A DNA stretch of 64,000 nt from Clostridia bacterium (GCA_017464805.1 JAFTYE010000016.1:306167-370166); one strand, 5' to 3'; counted from the first letter of the stretch, positions 9,087 to 18,004 are shown. The notes: generated by a model not told the origin, from the letters alone. Program-made: numbers and translations.

Positions 9087-10253
9087 TTAATTTGCAGAAA
9101 ATTCCTGCGTCAAGGCGATGTTTTCAAGCGTTTGCAGCGCACACGTTAGGGTATACCCCTCCTTGCCGAAGCTACCATACATGCTTTTGGATAGTAGTTC
9201 CGCATTCTGCAAGTAAGGCAACATTTGTTCTCCGAGGCGCGAGTAAGCCAGGCGAACCTGCTCCTCTTCGGTAAGGGTTTTCTGCCTATCCGTATAAGCA
9301 TGTAGAATGCTGCGTTCCACACCAAAGGGGAGTTTTATGGAATCTCCCAAATAAAAAGCATCACCATGATATATTGTAGCATAACTCGCCGGCAAATTTC
9401 CAGTATTCCGATAAATATTTATGCTTTTTCCAAAAAAAAGGAAGGAAAATGCGGTGGTTTTTGTGTATTCCTCCTCCGAAACGGTAATTTCGGCAGGAAC
9501 GGTAATCGTGAAGGTGCGTTCCACCCGCCCATAGACCTCGCCCTTTGCCCGTACAAGCCGACTGCCGTGAAGCCCCTCGGTGATCCCGCTGACCAGAATA
9601 TCGCCACGCTTGACGACCTGACCGCTATGCACCTGCACATTCCCCGCCGAAACTGAAAGGATCTCCACGGTCGCATCGGTCTTGGCAACGAGGTTTGCAC
9701 ATTCCTTTTTCTCCGAATCGGGTGCCGCATCCCGCTCTCGCACCGTCACATGCGCGACTGTTCCGTTCATGTTGATCCGCACAAAGGAAAGCTCATCGGA
9801 TGCCAGAAGAACATCCCCCGCGATCTGTTTTTGATCAAGATGACGTATAGGAGTACCGACCGAAAGCCCCGCTTCTTCTAACTGTTCAAGAACCTTCTCG
9901 TTCGAGAGACGCAAATTTCCTTCCACACGAACATCCCAAACATAGGAAGAAAGCCACAGAAAAATCAAGGCAGATGTCAAAGCCCCAAGAAGAAGACCAA
10001 CACGATTCCTCGCGTGCCAAAGAGATGGCAGTAGACCGATCGCCTCTGCATCAAGCGTTTCGTTCTCAAAAAGCGAAGCGGCAAGCACGGCGGCACCACC
10101 TCGTGTGGTAGATAAAAAGAAAGTGTCATCTGCCACAAAATAATCCCAGGAATCCATTTTTTTATCGCGTAACAGGTTGATGCACGCTTCCTTTTTTTCT
10201 GCCCGGACTTTTATTTTTACGTAACCGAGAAGATAGTGCAAAATGCGTCTCAT
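9087..10253 (-). CDS. yqfD: Sporulation protein YqfD
   Basis: A 388-residue membrane-associated sporulation protein of the YqfD family. An N-terminal cytoplasmic part is followed by one membrane segment (about 107-127, LLLGALTSALIFLWLSSYVW) and a large external part that begins like a POTRA/FtsQ-type module (VRVEGNLRLSNEKVLEQLEE) with a beta-rich VHSGQVVKRGDILVSG segment. It directly follows yqfC with a 4-base overlap. The role in sporulation is known from the family, the biochemistry is not. Confidence 0.92.
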   Translation of the reverse strand: MRRILHYLLGYVKIKVRAEKKEACINLLRDKKMDSWDYFVADDTFFLSTTRGGAAVLAASLFENETLDAEAIGLLPSLWHARNRVGLLLGALTSALIFLWLSSYVWDVRVEGNLRLSNEKVLEQLEEAGLSVGTPIRHLDQKQIAGDVLLASDELSFVRINMNGTVAHVTVRERDAAPDSEKKECANLVAKTDATVEILSVSAGNVQVHSGQVVKRGDILVSGITEGLHGSRLVRAKGEVYGRVERTFTITVPAEITVSEEEYTKTTAFSFLFFGKSINIYRNTGNLPASYATIYHGDAFYLGDSIKLPFGVERSILHAYTDRQKTLTEEEQVRLAYSRLGEQMLPYLQNAELLSKSMYGSFGKEGYTLTCALQTLENIALTQEFSAN

Positions 10254-10540
10254 TTTCTCTCCTCCTCATAACAAAAGCAAAGTTCCCGGATTTTTCCGCT
10301 GATCCCGATCGCGCCGCTGATATAGGAAATGCAATCAAGCTCCTCTCCATGAATCTCGAGCCGCTCTTTTCCGAGTGAAAAGGCCATACAGCTACGGTCG
10401 TATTGCAAAATTCTTTTGATGCCGTTGATGACGATCCGTCTGTCCCGTCCAACACGAACGATCTCTATCTTTTCGCGTTCCGTGATCGGAAGCTCTCCAG
10501 AAGAAGAAAAAACGCGTTTCTTTTCCCTGTCTTTTCTCAT
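10250..10540 (-). CDS. yqfC: Sporulation protein YqfC (YabP family)
   Basis: A 96-residue YabP/YqfC family protein. It has a basic N-terminus and then a small beta-rich domain with RRIVINGIKRILQYD, a segment ending in LEIHG, and YISGAIGISGKIRELCF. It is the first gene of the yqfC-yqfD-phoH-ybeY-era-recO-mutS2 operon. Only 57 bases separate it from the divergent ylbJ-like gene, so control elements for both must share that gap; no sigma-A pair is evident there and a sporulation sigma factor is plausible. Confidence 0.9.
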   Translation of the reverse strand: MRKDREKKRVFSSSGELPITEREKIEIVRVGRDRRIVINGIKRILQYDRSCMAFSLGKERLEIHGEELDCISYISGAIGISGKIRELCFCYEEERK

Positions 10541-10597
10541 ATTTTTTCACCACCCGACATAAATTTCAATAATGTATATGAAAGGGAGCACAAAAAC

Positions 10598-11551
10598 ATG
10601 ACGGCATACACCGAGAAGCGGTGCGGCATTTCACTATCTGCACTAATGGGGTTTTTCATGCTATGCACGCTTCTGATCTTTGCAAGGGACGTGATCCCAT
10701 GGATTCAAAAGGGTATTCTTTTATGCGGCAAAACGATCATTCCCACGCTTTTTCCGTGCATGGTGGCATGCGACATGTTGGTTGCCGGGAGTGGGATGCA
10801 AGGCTCCGCAACACCCCTTGACAAGGCTTGCCGTTTTTTGTTTGGAGTTCCCTCTTGCGGAATATCTGCTTTCACCCTGGGTGCGCTCTGCGGCTTTCCG
10901 ATCGGGACAAAAATCGCGGCAGATTTATACAGAGATGGTAAATTGAACGAACGAGAGGTCGAAAATATTCTCTCCTTCTCTAACAACACAGGACCTGCCT
11001 TTTTGGTAGCGGGGGTGGGTATTTCCCTGTTCGGATCCGTCAAGATCGGCATACTGCTATACGTCCTTCAACTGGTAAGCGCACTGCTGTGCGGTATTCT
11101 TTTTTCCATACTTCCGCACAAATCGCCAAGTTTCCCCGAACGGGCTGTACCTTCAAAGAATGATGGAGGCGGCTTTGTCACAGCGGTACAAAAGAGTGTT
11201 TTGAACGTTCTGTCCGTGTGCGGCTTCGTTTTGATATTTTCGGCTATTTGCGGCATTCTTTCATCTTTTATCAAAAATCGCATTCTGCTCGCATTTATTT
11301 ACGCGTTTCTAGAGGTTGGGGGCGCTTGTGCCAGTGCGGCCACCCTGCTTGAACCAATGCCCCTTTTTGCCATTTTATGTGCAACGGTTGCGGCCAACTT
11401 CGGCGGTCTGTCGGTACATTTGCAAGCGGCTTCCTTTTTGCAGGGGGTTCCTTATTCCTTTTCACGGTATCTTTCTGCCAAGTTCATTCAGGCGGTAGTG
11501 GCAGTTTTTTTGACGCTTCTATGCTTCCCTTTTCTTGGAATTGGGCCTTGA
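10598..11551 (+). CDS. ylbJ: Sporulation integral membrane protein, YlbJ-like
   Basis: A hydrophobic protein of 317 residues with about eight membrane segments and a nucleoside-recognition (gate) domain, as in YlbJ and related sporulation membrane proteins. Characteristic phrases are the repeated glycine-rich ALCGFPIGTKIAADLYRDGK and ILSFSNNTGPAFLVAGVG. AGGGAG lies before the chosen ATG at 10598; the frame is open further upstream, but that part overlaps yqfC antisense and lacks membrane character. YlbJ-type proteins are around 400 residues, so this one is short. A related transporter (SpoVV type) remains possible. Confidence 0.8.
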   Translation: MTAYTEKRCGISLSALMGFFMLCTLLIFARDVIPWIQKGILLCGKTIIPTLFPCMVACDMLVAGSGMQGSATPLDKACRFLFGVPSCGISAFTLGALCGFPIGTKIAADLYRDGKLNEREVENILSFSNNTGPAFLVAGVGISLFGSVKIGILLYVLQLVSALLCGILFSILPHKSPSFPERAVPSKNDGGGFVTAVQKSVLNVLSVCGFVLIFSAICGILSSFIKNRILLAFIYAFLEVGGACASAATLLEPMPLFAILCATVAANFGGLSVHLQAASFLQGVPYSFSRYLSAKFIQAVVAVFLTLLCFPFLGIGP

Positions 11552-11576
11552 TTTTTTGCTTTCCTCATGGTATACT
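11548..11576 (+). promoter_or_regulatory. Sigma-A-type promoter for the 70-residue protein
   Basis: TTGATT (11548-11553), a 17-bp spacer and TATACT (11571-11576). The -35 element overlaps the stop codon of the ylbJ-like gene. Confidence 0.65.
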
Positions 11577-11601
11577 GATAAGGAAGAAAGGAGATGGCAA
11601 C

Positions 11602-11814
11602 ATGAAGAAACAAATCGAGGAGCCGCTTTACGATTCCTATTGCGTGTACTGTGAGCATGCCACTGTGGCAGAACAGGTTGAGGATACGGTTTTTTGCAAG
11701 AAAAAGAAGCGGGCCGTGGCAGTGAATGGCCATTGTCACTCCTTCTTTTATGATCTATTGAAACGAGAGCAGAAGCTTCCTTCTCTCCCCGAAGTGGAGC
11801 TTCCCGTTATATAA
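11602..11814 (+). CDS. Small cysteine-rich protein, 70 residues
   Basis: A 70-residue cytoplasmic protein with AAAGGAG upstream of the ATG at 11602 and a strong terminator after it. Four cysteines in the pattern C-x2-C ... FCKKKK ... GHCHSF suggest a small zinc or iron-sulfur site. The middle is highly basic and the C-terminus acidic. Proteins of this look are common, uncharacterised members of clostridial genomes; I do not recognise a named family. It has its own promoter and is probably monocistronic. Confidence 0.75.
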   Translation: MKKQIEEPLYDSYCVYCEHATVAEQVEDTVFCKKKKRAVAVNGHCHSFFYDLLKREQKLPSLPEVELPVI

Positions 11815-11820
11815 CAAGCA

Positions 11821-11853
11821 AAAAGCCCCGTGCATTGCACGGGGCCCTTTTTT
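11821..11853. terminator. Bidirectional terminator between the 70-residue gene and pckG
   Basis: A 9-bp G+C stem (11825-11833 with 11837-11845) with a 3-base loop, flanked by an A run and a T run, ends 8 bases from the pckG stop. Confidence 0.92.
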
Positions 11854-11860
11854 GTTGTTT

Positions 11861-13636
11861 TTACAGGTTGGCCTTTAGGGTTTCCAACTGCTTGCGGAGT
11901 TCTGCAGGAAGCTTGTCGCCAAACTTCTTGTAGTGCTCCTCAATCTCGGCAGCTTCCTTCTTCCAGGTTTCGCTGTCGACGGTCAGAATGGACTCAAGGG
12001 TCTCCATATCCATATCAAGGTCGGTCAGGTCGATATCCTCGGGCTTCGGAACGTAGCCGATCGCAGTCTCGGTCGCATCCGCCTTACCCTCGCAACGGTC
12101 GATGATCCAGTTTAGGACACGCATGTTGTCGCCAAAGCCGGGCCATACGAAGTTGCCCTCATCATCGGTACGGAACCAGTTGACGTTAAAGATCTTGGGG
12201 GCCTTGTCGCCGAGCTTCTCGCCCATCTCGAGCCAGTGACGGAAGTAGTCACCCATGTTGTAGCCGCAGAAAGGTAGCATGGCCATGGGGTCGCGGCGAA
12301 CAACGCCGACTGCGCCGGCGGCAGCGGCGGTCGTTTCAGATGCCATCGCAGAGCCGATGAACACACCGTTCTCCCAGCTCTTGGACTGGTAAACCAGGGG
12401 CGTGCACTTTGCACGGCGTCCGCCAAAGATGATCGCGGAGATCGGAACGCCCGCACCCTTGTCAAACTCGCTCGAGATGCAGGGGCAGTTCACAGCGGGA
12501 GCGGTAAAGCGGGAGTTCGGATGCGCGGCATAGGTGCTCTTGTCTGCCTTCACGAACATAGAGGGGTTCCAAGGATTACCCTTCCACTCCAGTGCGTTTT
12601 CGGGCGGATTCTTATCAAGACCCTCCCACCACACGGTATTATTGTCGAGGTTGAGCGCCACATTGGTGAAGATGGTGTTCTTCTTGGTAGATTCCAGTGC
12701 GTTATAGTTGGACTTTTCGTTGGTGCCGGGGGCAACACCGAAGAAGCCGTTTTCGGGGTTGATAGCGTACAGGCGGCCATCGGGACCGATGCGCATCCAG
12801 GCGATATCGTCACCAACCGTCCAGATCTTGTAGCCCTTCTCACGCAGGTACTTCGGGGGGATCATCATGGCAAGGTTGGTCTTACCGCAGGCGGACGGGA
12901 ATGCAGCCGCTACGTACTTAACCTCACCCTTCGGGTTCTCAAGGCCGAGGATGAGCATGTGCTCTGCCATCCAGCCTTCCTTCCAGCCCTGGTAGGAGGC
13001 GATACGCAGTGCAAAGCACTTCTTGCCAAGCAAAACGTTACCGCCGTATGCGGAATTGACCGAGATGATGGTGTTATCCTCCGGGAACTGGCAAATATAA
13101 CGCTTCTCGGGATCGATGTCGCAGGAGGCATGGAAGCCACGAACCCAGTCGTTAGAATCGCCGAGGGTGTCCAGCACCTTCGCGCCTACGCGAGTCATGA
13201 TTGCCATATTGAGAACGACGTAAATGGAGTCGGTCACCTCAATACCGATCTTGGCAAGAGGAGAGCCGATCGGGCCCATCGAGAAAGGAATCACGTACAT
13301 CGTTCTGCCCTGATAGGAGCCGCGAGCGATGTCATACAGCTTCTTATACATTTCAGCGGGGGCGCACCAGTGGTTGGTGGGACCTGCGTCCTCTTCCTTG
13401 GTGGTGCAGATAAAGGTTCTGTCCTCAACACGAGCCACGTCGTTGGGGCGGGTGCGGTGCAAATAGCAGCCGGGGAGGAGCTCCTCATTCAACTTGATCA
13501 TTTCGCCGGTCTTGACCGCGGTTGCGCGCAAAGCCTCCAGCTGCTCCTCGCTACCGTCGATCCACATAACCTGATCCGGCTTTACGAGTTCTTTCATCTC
13601 GTTGATCCATGTCAAAACATTCTTGTTATTGGTCAT
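11861..13636 (-). CDS. pckG: Phosphoenolpyruvate carboxykinase (GTP)
   Basis: A 591-residue GTP-dependent PEP carboxykinase interconverting oxaloacetate and phosphoenolpyruvate. The kinase-1a loop with the family-specific cysteine (FPSACGKTNLAMM) and the FGGRRAKCTPLVYQS region identify the GTP class, not the ATP class (pckA). The start is the second of two close ATGs (13636), which sits 7 bases after AAGGAG; the first has a spacing of only 1. It is monocistronic with its own promoter. In anaerobes this enzyme often runs in the anaplerotic, PEP-carboxylating direction. Confidence 0.96.
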   Translation of the reverse strand: MTNNKNVLTWINEMKELVKPDQVMWIDGSEEQLEALRATAVKTGEMIKLNEELLPGCYLHRTRPNDVARVEDRTFICTTKEEDAGPTNHWCAPAEMYKKLYDIARGSYQGRTMYVIPFSMGPIGSPLAKIGIEVTDSIYVVLNMAIMTRVGAKVLDTLGDSNDWVRGFHASCDIDPEKRYICQFPEDNTIISVNSAYGGNVLLGKKCFALRIASYQGWKEGWMAEHMLILGLENPKGEVKYVAAAFPSACGKTNLAMMIPPKYLREKGYKIWTVGDDIAWMRIGPDGRLYAINPENGFFGVAPGTNEKSNYNALESTKKNTIFTNVALNLDNNTVWWEGLDKNPPENALEWKGNPWNPSMFVKADKSTYAAHPNSRFTAPAVNCPCISSEFDKGAGVPISAIIFGGRRAKCTPLVYQSKSWENGVFIGSAMASETTAAAAGAVGVVRRDPMAMLPFCGYNMGDYFRHWLEMGEKLGDKAPKIFNVNWFRTDDEGNFVWPGFGDNMRVLNWIIDRCEGKADATETAIGYVPKPEDIDLTDLDMDMETLESILTVDSETWKKEAAEIEEHYKKFGDKLPAELRKQLETLKANL

Positions 13637-13703
13637 TTGCATTCTCCTTGTAAAAATAGTCATCAAGCAGCAGGGCAAAAAAGCCAAACTTCTCACAATA
13701 GTT

Positions 13704-13732
13704 ATTATAGCACGCTTTTGTCAAATTTGCAA
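13704..13732 (-). promoter_or_regulatory. Sigma-A promoter of pckG
   Basis: Reading the minus strand: TTGCAA, a 17-bp spacer, TATAAT. A closer TTGACA exists but at 9 bp it is too near the -10 to work with it. The leader to the pckG start is about 60 bases. The remaining 200 bases to the spo0A promoter (13733-13933) are A+T-rich and show no gene or clear structure. Confidence 0.75.
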
Positions 13733-13933
13733 CAGCAAAACAAAATAATTCCGCACAATTTACACTTTTTTCATTTGCATCGCGTCTCTTCCCTTTTTTC
13801 CAAACATTTTCACCCCAAAAGGACGACCAAAACCGACATGCATCCTCTTGTTTTTCTCTTTTTTGGGCATTTTTTGGTAAATTTTAACAATTGACCCCCC
13901 GATTCTTTGTACAACATTTTTCGCCCTTTCCAC

Positions 13934-13962
13934 TTGAAATATTTGGAAATATATGGTAAAAT
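13934..13962 (+). promoter_or_regulatory. Sigma-A promoter of spo0A
   Basis: TTGAAA (13934-13939), a 17-bp spacer and TAAAAT (13957-13962), about 40 bases before the spo0A start. No 0A box was recognised nearby. Confidence 0.65.
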
Positions 13963-14001
13963 ATCATCATAAACCAAATAATACCAAATAGGAGCAAAAT
14001 A

Positions 14002-14784
14002 ATGGAGTACACAACAAAAATCTTGATTGCAGACGAAAGCAAAGAGGAGCGTCGCGCCCTGCGCGAGAATCTTTTCAAGGCGGGCTACCGCTTTATCGAG
14101 GAGGCATCAAACGGCGAGGAAGCCGTGTCCAAGATCGGACATTTTCACCCCGACGTGGTAATCGTAGATGCCTGGCTTTCCAAAATCGACGGCATCGGCG
14201 TGATCCGCAACTGTTCATCCTTTAACTTTGCACCGGGCAAGAAGCCCGCTTACATTCTGGTATCGCTTGCGGCCAATTCAGCCATGTTCGTGGAGGCAAC
14301 GAATGCGGGAGCGGATTTGTGCCTGCTCAAGCCTTTTGATTATCCCAGTCTGTTTGAGCATATCCGTTCGTTCACACGGCTACGTGCCAACGGTGCGATT
14401 CAGGAGCAGGCACGGGATGGTCGAAGTGGCCCCGACATCGAAACGCAGGTCACCAAGATCATCCACCAAATTGGTGTACCGGCGCATATTAAAGGTTATC
14501 AATATCTGCGGACGGCTATTTTGATGACGATTGCGGACAACGACGTGATCAACTCGGTCACGAAGGTGCTCTACCCTTCGGTTGCGAAAAAGTATCAGAC
14601 CACGACCTCACGCGTGGAACGTGCCATTCGCCACGCCATTGAGGTGGCATGGGACCGCGGAGACGTGGACACCCTTAACTCCTATTTTGGATATACGATT
14701 CAAAACAACCGAGGAAAGCCGACCAACTCGGAATTTATTGCCATGATCGCAGACAATCTGCGGCTGAAATACAAGCTATACTGA
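14002..14784 (+). CDS. spo0A: Sporulation transcription factor Spo0A
   Basis: A 260-residue master regulator of sporulation entry. The receiver domain (about 5-125) has the acidic pocket D11/E12, the phosphoacceptor Asp56 ([13 protein letters not shown]) and the conserved Lys in CLLKPFD. The C-terminal Spo0A DNA-binding domain (about 145-260) is unmistakable: [40 protein letters not shown] and [21 protein letters not shown] precedes the ATG. It stands alone between its own promoter and terminator; the usual partner spoIVB is not next to it here. Confidence 0.96.
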   Translation: MEYTTKILIADESKEERRALRENLFKAGYRFIEEASNGEEAVSKIGHFHPDVVIVDAWLSKIDGIGVIRNCSSFNFAPGKKPAYILVSLAANSAMFVEATNAGADLCLLKPFDYPSLFEHIRSFTRLRANGAIQEQARDGRSGPDIETQVTKIIHQIGVPAHIKGYQYLRTAILMTIADNDVINSVTKVLYPSVAKKYQTTTSRVERAIRHAIEVAWDRGDVDTLNSYFGYTIQNNRGKPTNSEFIAMIADNLRLKYKLY

Positions 14785-14796
14785 CAAGACAAAGAC

Positions 14797-14849
14797 GGCC
14801 GTCAGCGGATACTTTAACATAGTATCCCGCTGGCGGCCACCTTCTTTTT
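14797..14849 (+). terminator. Terminator after spo0A
   Basis: A 17-bp stem with one bulged base (14797-14813 with 14821-14838) and a 7-base loop, followed by a T-rich tract. Confidence 0.88.
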
Positions 14850-14911
14850 CATTCGAAAAATCTATGTTTTGTGGAATTTTGTATTTTTTGCGTTTTTTTT
14901 ACTTTTTTCTC

Positions 14912-14940
14912 TTGCAATCACCTACTTTTTTTCGTATAAT
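14912..14940 (+). promoter_or_regulatory. Sigma-A promoter of the Gfo/Idh gene
   Basis: TTGCAA (14912-14917), a 17-bp spacer, TATAAT (14935-14940), 44 bases before the start codon. Confidence 0.8.
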
Positions 14941-14984
14941 GGACTTATCAAAGCAAATACAAAAATTCCACGGAGGTTATGATA

Positions 14985-16013
14985 ATGAAAGACAAAAAAA
15001 TGGTCATTGGTATCATGGGTTTGCAGTTCGGTCTGCGTCACCTGGAAGGCGCACAGGCTAACGGCTGCGAGATTGGCGCGATCTGCGACATTCTTCCCGA
15101 GCGTTTGAAGGAGTACGGCGACCAGTACGGCATTCCCGAGGAAAAACGTTTCACCAACTACCGCGACACCCTGAACATCGGTCTGGATGCGGTCGTTCTG
15201 GCCGTGCCGGATCAGCTGCACAGGCAGCTTACCATCGACTTTCTGAACGCAGGCATTCACGTACTTTGCGAAAAGCCCCTTGCCCTGAACTACGAGGACA
15301 TCCGTGCGATCGTAGAAGCTGAGAGAACCAGCAAGGCTCGCTTCATGGTCGGTCAGATCTGCCGCTTTACCCCCGCCTTCGTTAAGGTTAAGGAGATCAT
15401 TAATTCCGGCAAGATCGGCGAGATCTACTACGTAGAATCCGAGTATGCCCACGACTATCTGCACATCATCGAGGACGTGACCAACTGGCGTGCCGATCCG
15501 AAGCGTCACTGCGTCATCGGCGGCGGTTGCCATGCTGTTGACCTGATGCGTTGGATCGCAGGCGATCCCTATGAGATCACCGCATACGGCACGCACAAAC
15601 TGATGCCCATTGTTCCCTACGACGATGCGACGGTTGCGATCATGCGTTTCCCGAACGACGTGATCGGTAAGGTATTCGTTTCCTGCGGCTGCAAGCGCAC
15701 CGGTAGCGGCATGCGCACGCTGGTATACGGCACGAAGGGTACCATCCTGTGCACCAGCAACGCCAAGACGATCACCGTTTGGACGACCGACGAGGCGGGC
15801 AACGTAAACAAGGAGCCCGAGGAAGTCGAGGTGGAGATCAACGACCACAACAACAAGGCGGAGATCGCCGCATTTATCGACGCGATCGTCAATGACAAGC
15901 CGATCGTTACCAACGCAATCGAGGGTGCCAAGAGCGCACTTGCTTGCCTGTCCATCGTAGAATCTGCCGAGACGCACAAGACCGTGTTCCCGGATTACAG
16001 CTTCTCGAAATAA
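14985..16013 (+). CDS. Gfo/Idh/MocA family oxidoreductase
   Basis: A 342-residue NAD(P)-dependent oxidoreductase of the Gfo/Idh/MocA family, which mostly act on sugars, inositols or their derivatives. The Rossmann part starts at MVIGIMGLQFGLRHLEGA (glycines spaced less regularly than the textbook G-x-G-x-x-G). The family motif EKPLALNYED follows at about 95-105, and the C-terminal substrate domain includes a GGGCHAVDLMRWI segment with the likely catalytic histidine. The ATG at 14985 is preferred over 14979 because it is 8 bases from GGAGG, not 2. It is monocistronic. The substrate cannot be inferred. Confidence 0.93.
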   Translation: MKDKKMVIGIMGLQFGLRHLEGAQANGCEIGAICDILPERLKEYGDQYGIPEEKRFTNYRDTLNIGLDAVVLAVPDQLHRQLTIDFLNAGIHVLCEKPLALNYEDIRAIVEAERTSKARFMVGQICRFTPAFVKVKEIINSGKIGEIYYVESEYAHDYLHIIEDVTNWRADPKRHCVIGGGCHAVDLMRWIAGDPYEITAYGTHKLMPIVPYDDATVAIMRFPNDVIGKVFVSCGCKRTGSGMRTLVYGTKGTILCTSNAKTITVWTTDEAGNVNKEPEEVEVEINDHNNKAEIAAFIDAIVNDKPIVTNAIEGAKSALACLSIVESAETHKTVFPDYSFSK

Positions 16014-16020
16014 GCAAAAA

Positions 16021-16048
16021 AAAGAAGGCCGAAAGGCCTTCTTTTTTT
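16021..16048. terminator. Terminator after the Gfo/Idh gene
   Basis: A 10-bp perfect stem (16021-16030 with 16035-16044) with a GAAA loop and a T run that runs into the stop codon of the convergent gene. The A run on the other side makes it usable in both directions. Confidence 0.92.
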
Positions 16049-16523
16049 ATGATTCCTCAACCAATTTACCGCAGATGTGTTCGGGGGTCAGTGCAAGAAG
16101 GAGCGTCCTGTGCACGTGCTGCTCGATCTCTGCCCGGATATAGGCATCGTCCTGCGTAAATTTATGGCTGAGCTTCATCGTGATATCGGCAATCGCGCTC
16201 GGCTCGTTAAGGATCTCGATTCTACCGAATACGATCACGCTCTTTATATGAAGAGGCCATTTCCCCAGCACGCGATAGCCTTGATCGTACACGCAAAAGG
16301 AGACCCTTCCGTCCCGTTTTAAGGCATCCAGTCGATGTCCGACGTTTCCGCAGTGAAAATATATCTTCCCGTCTTCCTTGTTGTACCAATGGTTCATAGG
16401 CATTCCGTACGGATAACCGTCATCACCGTTGACCGAGAGGACGCCTCTCTTTTCTTCTTCAAGAATATGGATACAATCTTCCGCAGATAGCTGTTTGTTT
16501 TTTCTTGTCAATTCTCTGAACAT
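16047..16523 (-). CDS. Pyridoxamine 5'-phosphate oxidase-like flavin-binding protein (NimA type)
   Basis: A 158-residue single-domain split-barrel protein of the pyridoxamine-phosphate-oxidase superfamily, in the group that includes NimA nitroimidazole reductases. It shows GVLSVNGDDGYPYGMPMNHW, the KIYFHCGNVGHRLDALKRDG segment with a likely FMN contact, and VSFCVYDQGY. Family members reduce small molecules or bind heme or flavin; the substrate here is unknown and nitroimidazole resistance should not be assumed. GGAGG precedes the ATG at 16523. Confidence 0.88.
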   Translation of the reverse strand: MFRELTRKNKQLSAEDCIHILEEEKRGVLSVNGDDGYPYGMPMNHWYNKEDGKIYFHCGNVGHRLDALKRDGRVSFCVYDQGYRVLGKWPLHIKSVIVFGRIEILNEPSAIADITMKLSHKFTQDDAYIRAEIEQHVHRTLLLALTPEHICGKLVEES

Positions 16524-16547
16524 TTTTATATTCCTCCGTCAACAGAT

Positions 16548-16575
16548 ATTATAGCACGGAAAACCAAAGCAGCAA
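16548..16575 (-). promoter_or_regulatory. Promoter of the NimA-like gene
   Basis: Minus strand: TTGCTG, 16-bp spacer, TATAAT, about 25 bases before the start codon. Confidence 0.65.
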
Positions 16576-16582
16576 AGAGGGA

Positions 16583-16609
16583 GGTCTCCATTTTTAAAGA
16601 ATGGAGACC
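16583..16609. terminator. Inverted repeat, probable terminator after the XRE gene
   Basis: A perfect 10-bp stem (16583-16592 with 16600-16609) lies 9 bases after the stop of the XRE membrane regulator. The T tract on the minus strand is broken (TCCCTCTTT), so termination may be weak and could leak into the next promoter region. Confidence 0.55.
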
Positions 16610-16617
16610 CATGATTT

Positions 16618-17916
16618 TTATTTTTTGTAGATCCTGTGGCGGCGGACGAGATACACAACGGCACAAGCCACAACGTCGGAAACGGCGAAGAATGACAAAA
16701 CGGACATAACCGTATTGAAGGTGTCGTATCCGTTTCCGCGCGCTTCCCTCGTGATGACGGTCACGGGCATCTGCTCATTTTCTGAGAAAGAGATCAGATG
16801 ATAGAGAGATGAATGATAATAGAAGGTCAAGATAACATTTCCGTTTTCATCACGAACAACGCCCGTTTCCTTATAGTATTTATCAAATTCATCCTCTCCC
16901 TTCGCAGGCGGAAGCAGAACAACATCTCCGCCTTCATCCCTGTAATAATACCCGTGCTCCACCCACTCATCGTACTCTGCCTCCATATAAGTCTTGAATT
17001 CTTCCGGATCGGTGAATACTTTTTTCTCAATGAATGGCTCGGCACCAACCAAACCAAAGGCAAAGGCAACCGCGCCGATCACCGCAAGAATCGAGAGGCA
17101 CAAAGCAAGCATCCTTTTAAAAAGACGGCCACAAGCGGCATCCTTTTCTTTTTCGTCATCCCCAATATAAAGAAGCCCACGGCTTACCAAAAACTTCTTA
17201 ACCCTAAGCAGATACGTGAAATGACACAGGAACAAAAGAATGAGGACGCAAAGAAAGCCGTTGGGAAGCCAGGATTCGAACATTAAACCATAGTTTACAC
17301 CACCGTACGTAAGCAATACTATCGGCAAGCAGAAGGCGAGCTCCGCAAGCAGACCGAAGAAAACGCGAACGGCCTGCATGGTGACGGTGGAATTGGCTTC
17401 CTTTATTTCTTTTTCGTGGGTGTCCTCTTCTTCTACGAGGAGGTAAGCATTAGAGGCGAAGATGATCTGACAGATCGCGGCTGCGACAACACAAACGGCA
17501 GCGAGGCAAAAGCCGATCAGCCCTTCTGAGAAGGCAAGGTTCGCCACAGCGGCAGCGATCAGGCCGAGAATAGCGATTCCGATGGATATAAGTGATAGTA
17601 TGCGATATTTCTTCATGCGGTTGTGCAGCATGAAGCGGAACTGCTTATCCCCCTTTTGGCTGGCGGCTCTTCCTTTTTCCGTCTCGATATCCCCACTCGG
17701 AGGAGCGGCGCGCTCACCGCGCAAGAGCTCGTCGGCGGTGATGCCGAAGATCTCGGCGATCACGGGGATCAGCGATAGCTCGGGGGTACATTCGTCACAT
17801 TCCCAGCGGCTGATCGTTTTGTCGGAGACGAACAGGCGTTCACCGAGCTCCTTTTGCGTCATGCCGTTTGCCTTTCGCAGAACGGCGATAAATTTTCCGA
17901 TGGTCTTTTTTTCCAT
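16618..17916 (-). CDS. Membrane-anchored XRE-family transcriptional regulator
   Basis: A 432-residue protein with an N-terminal lambda-repressor-type helix-turn-helix (about 8-62: IAVLRKANGMTQKELGERLF, SDKTISRWE), a polar linker, and a C-terminal region of about six membrane segments. Such one-component membrane regulators are common in Clostridia and often control neighbouring transporters or themselves. AGGAGG is 9 bases before the ATG at 17916. Several TCTCGC repeats lie just upstream and could be its operator. No obvious target gene is adjacent, so its signal is unknown. Confidence 0.88.
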   Translation of the reverse strand: MEKKTIGKFIAVLRKANGMTQKELGERLFVSDKTISRWECDECTPELSLIPVIAEIFGITADELLRGERAAPPSGDIETEKGRAASQKGDKQFRFMLHNRMKKYRILSLISIGIAILGLIAAAVANLAFSEGLIGFCLAAVCVVAAAICQIIFASNAYLLVEEEDTHEKEIKEANSTVTMQAVRVFFGLLAELAFCLPIVLLTYGGVNYGLMFESWLPNGFLCVLILLFLCHFTYLLRVKKFLVSRGLLYIGDDEKEKDAACGRLFKRMLALCLSILAVIGAVAFAFGLVGAEPFIEKKVFTDPEEFKTYMEAEYDEWVEHGYYYRDEGGDVVLLPPAKGEDEFDKYYKETGVVRDENGNVILTFYYHSSLYHLISFSENEQMPVTVITREARGNGYDTFNTVMSVLSFFAVSDVVACAVVYLVRRHRIYKK

Positions 17917-17951
17917 ATTACCATACCTCCTGGTGCCATCATTCTATCACT

Positions 17952-18004
17952 GCGAGAGAAATTTTACCACCGTCAAACGCGAGAATTTCTCCCGATATGC
18001 GAGA
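17952..18004. repeat. GCGAGA repeats and inverted repeat upstream of the XRE gene
   Basis: Three copies of GCGAGA (17952, 17979, 17999) and an inverted repeat GAGAAATT (17956-17963) / AATTTCTC (17984-17991) lie 40-90 bases upstream of the XRE start. They may form an operator; this is inference. Confidence 0.4.

Noticed and set aside
10541..10597. Sigma-E promoter between yqfC and the ylbJ-like gene
   Set aside because: Pieces such as CATATACATT resemble a sigma-E -10 box, but no matching -35 box is convincing.
13710..13730. TTGACA as the -35 box of pckG
   Set aside because: It lies only 9 bp from TATAAT; TTGCAA at 17 bp is the better partner.
12521..13894. Long open frame on the plus strand opposite pckG
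   Set aside because: It is the antisense shadow of a clear PEP carboxykinase; no family features, no ribosome binding site, and its end runs into promoter DNA.
14922..15977. 351-codon minus-strand frame opposite the Gfo/Idh gene
   Set aside because: Shadow of the real oxidoreductase, which has a promoter, GGAGG site and terminator on the plus strand.
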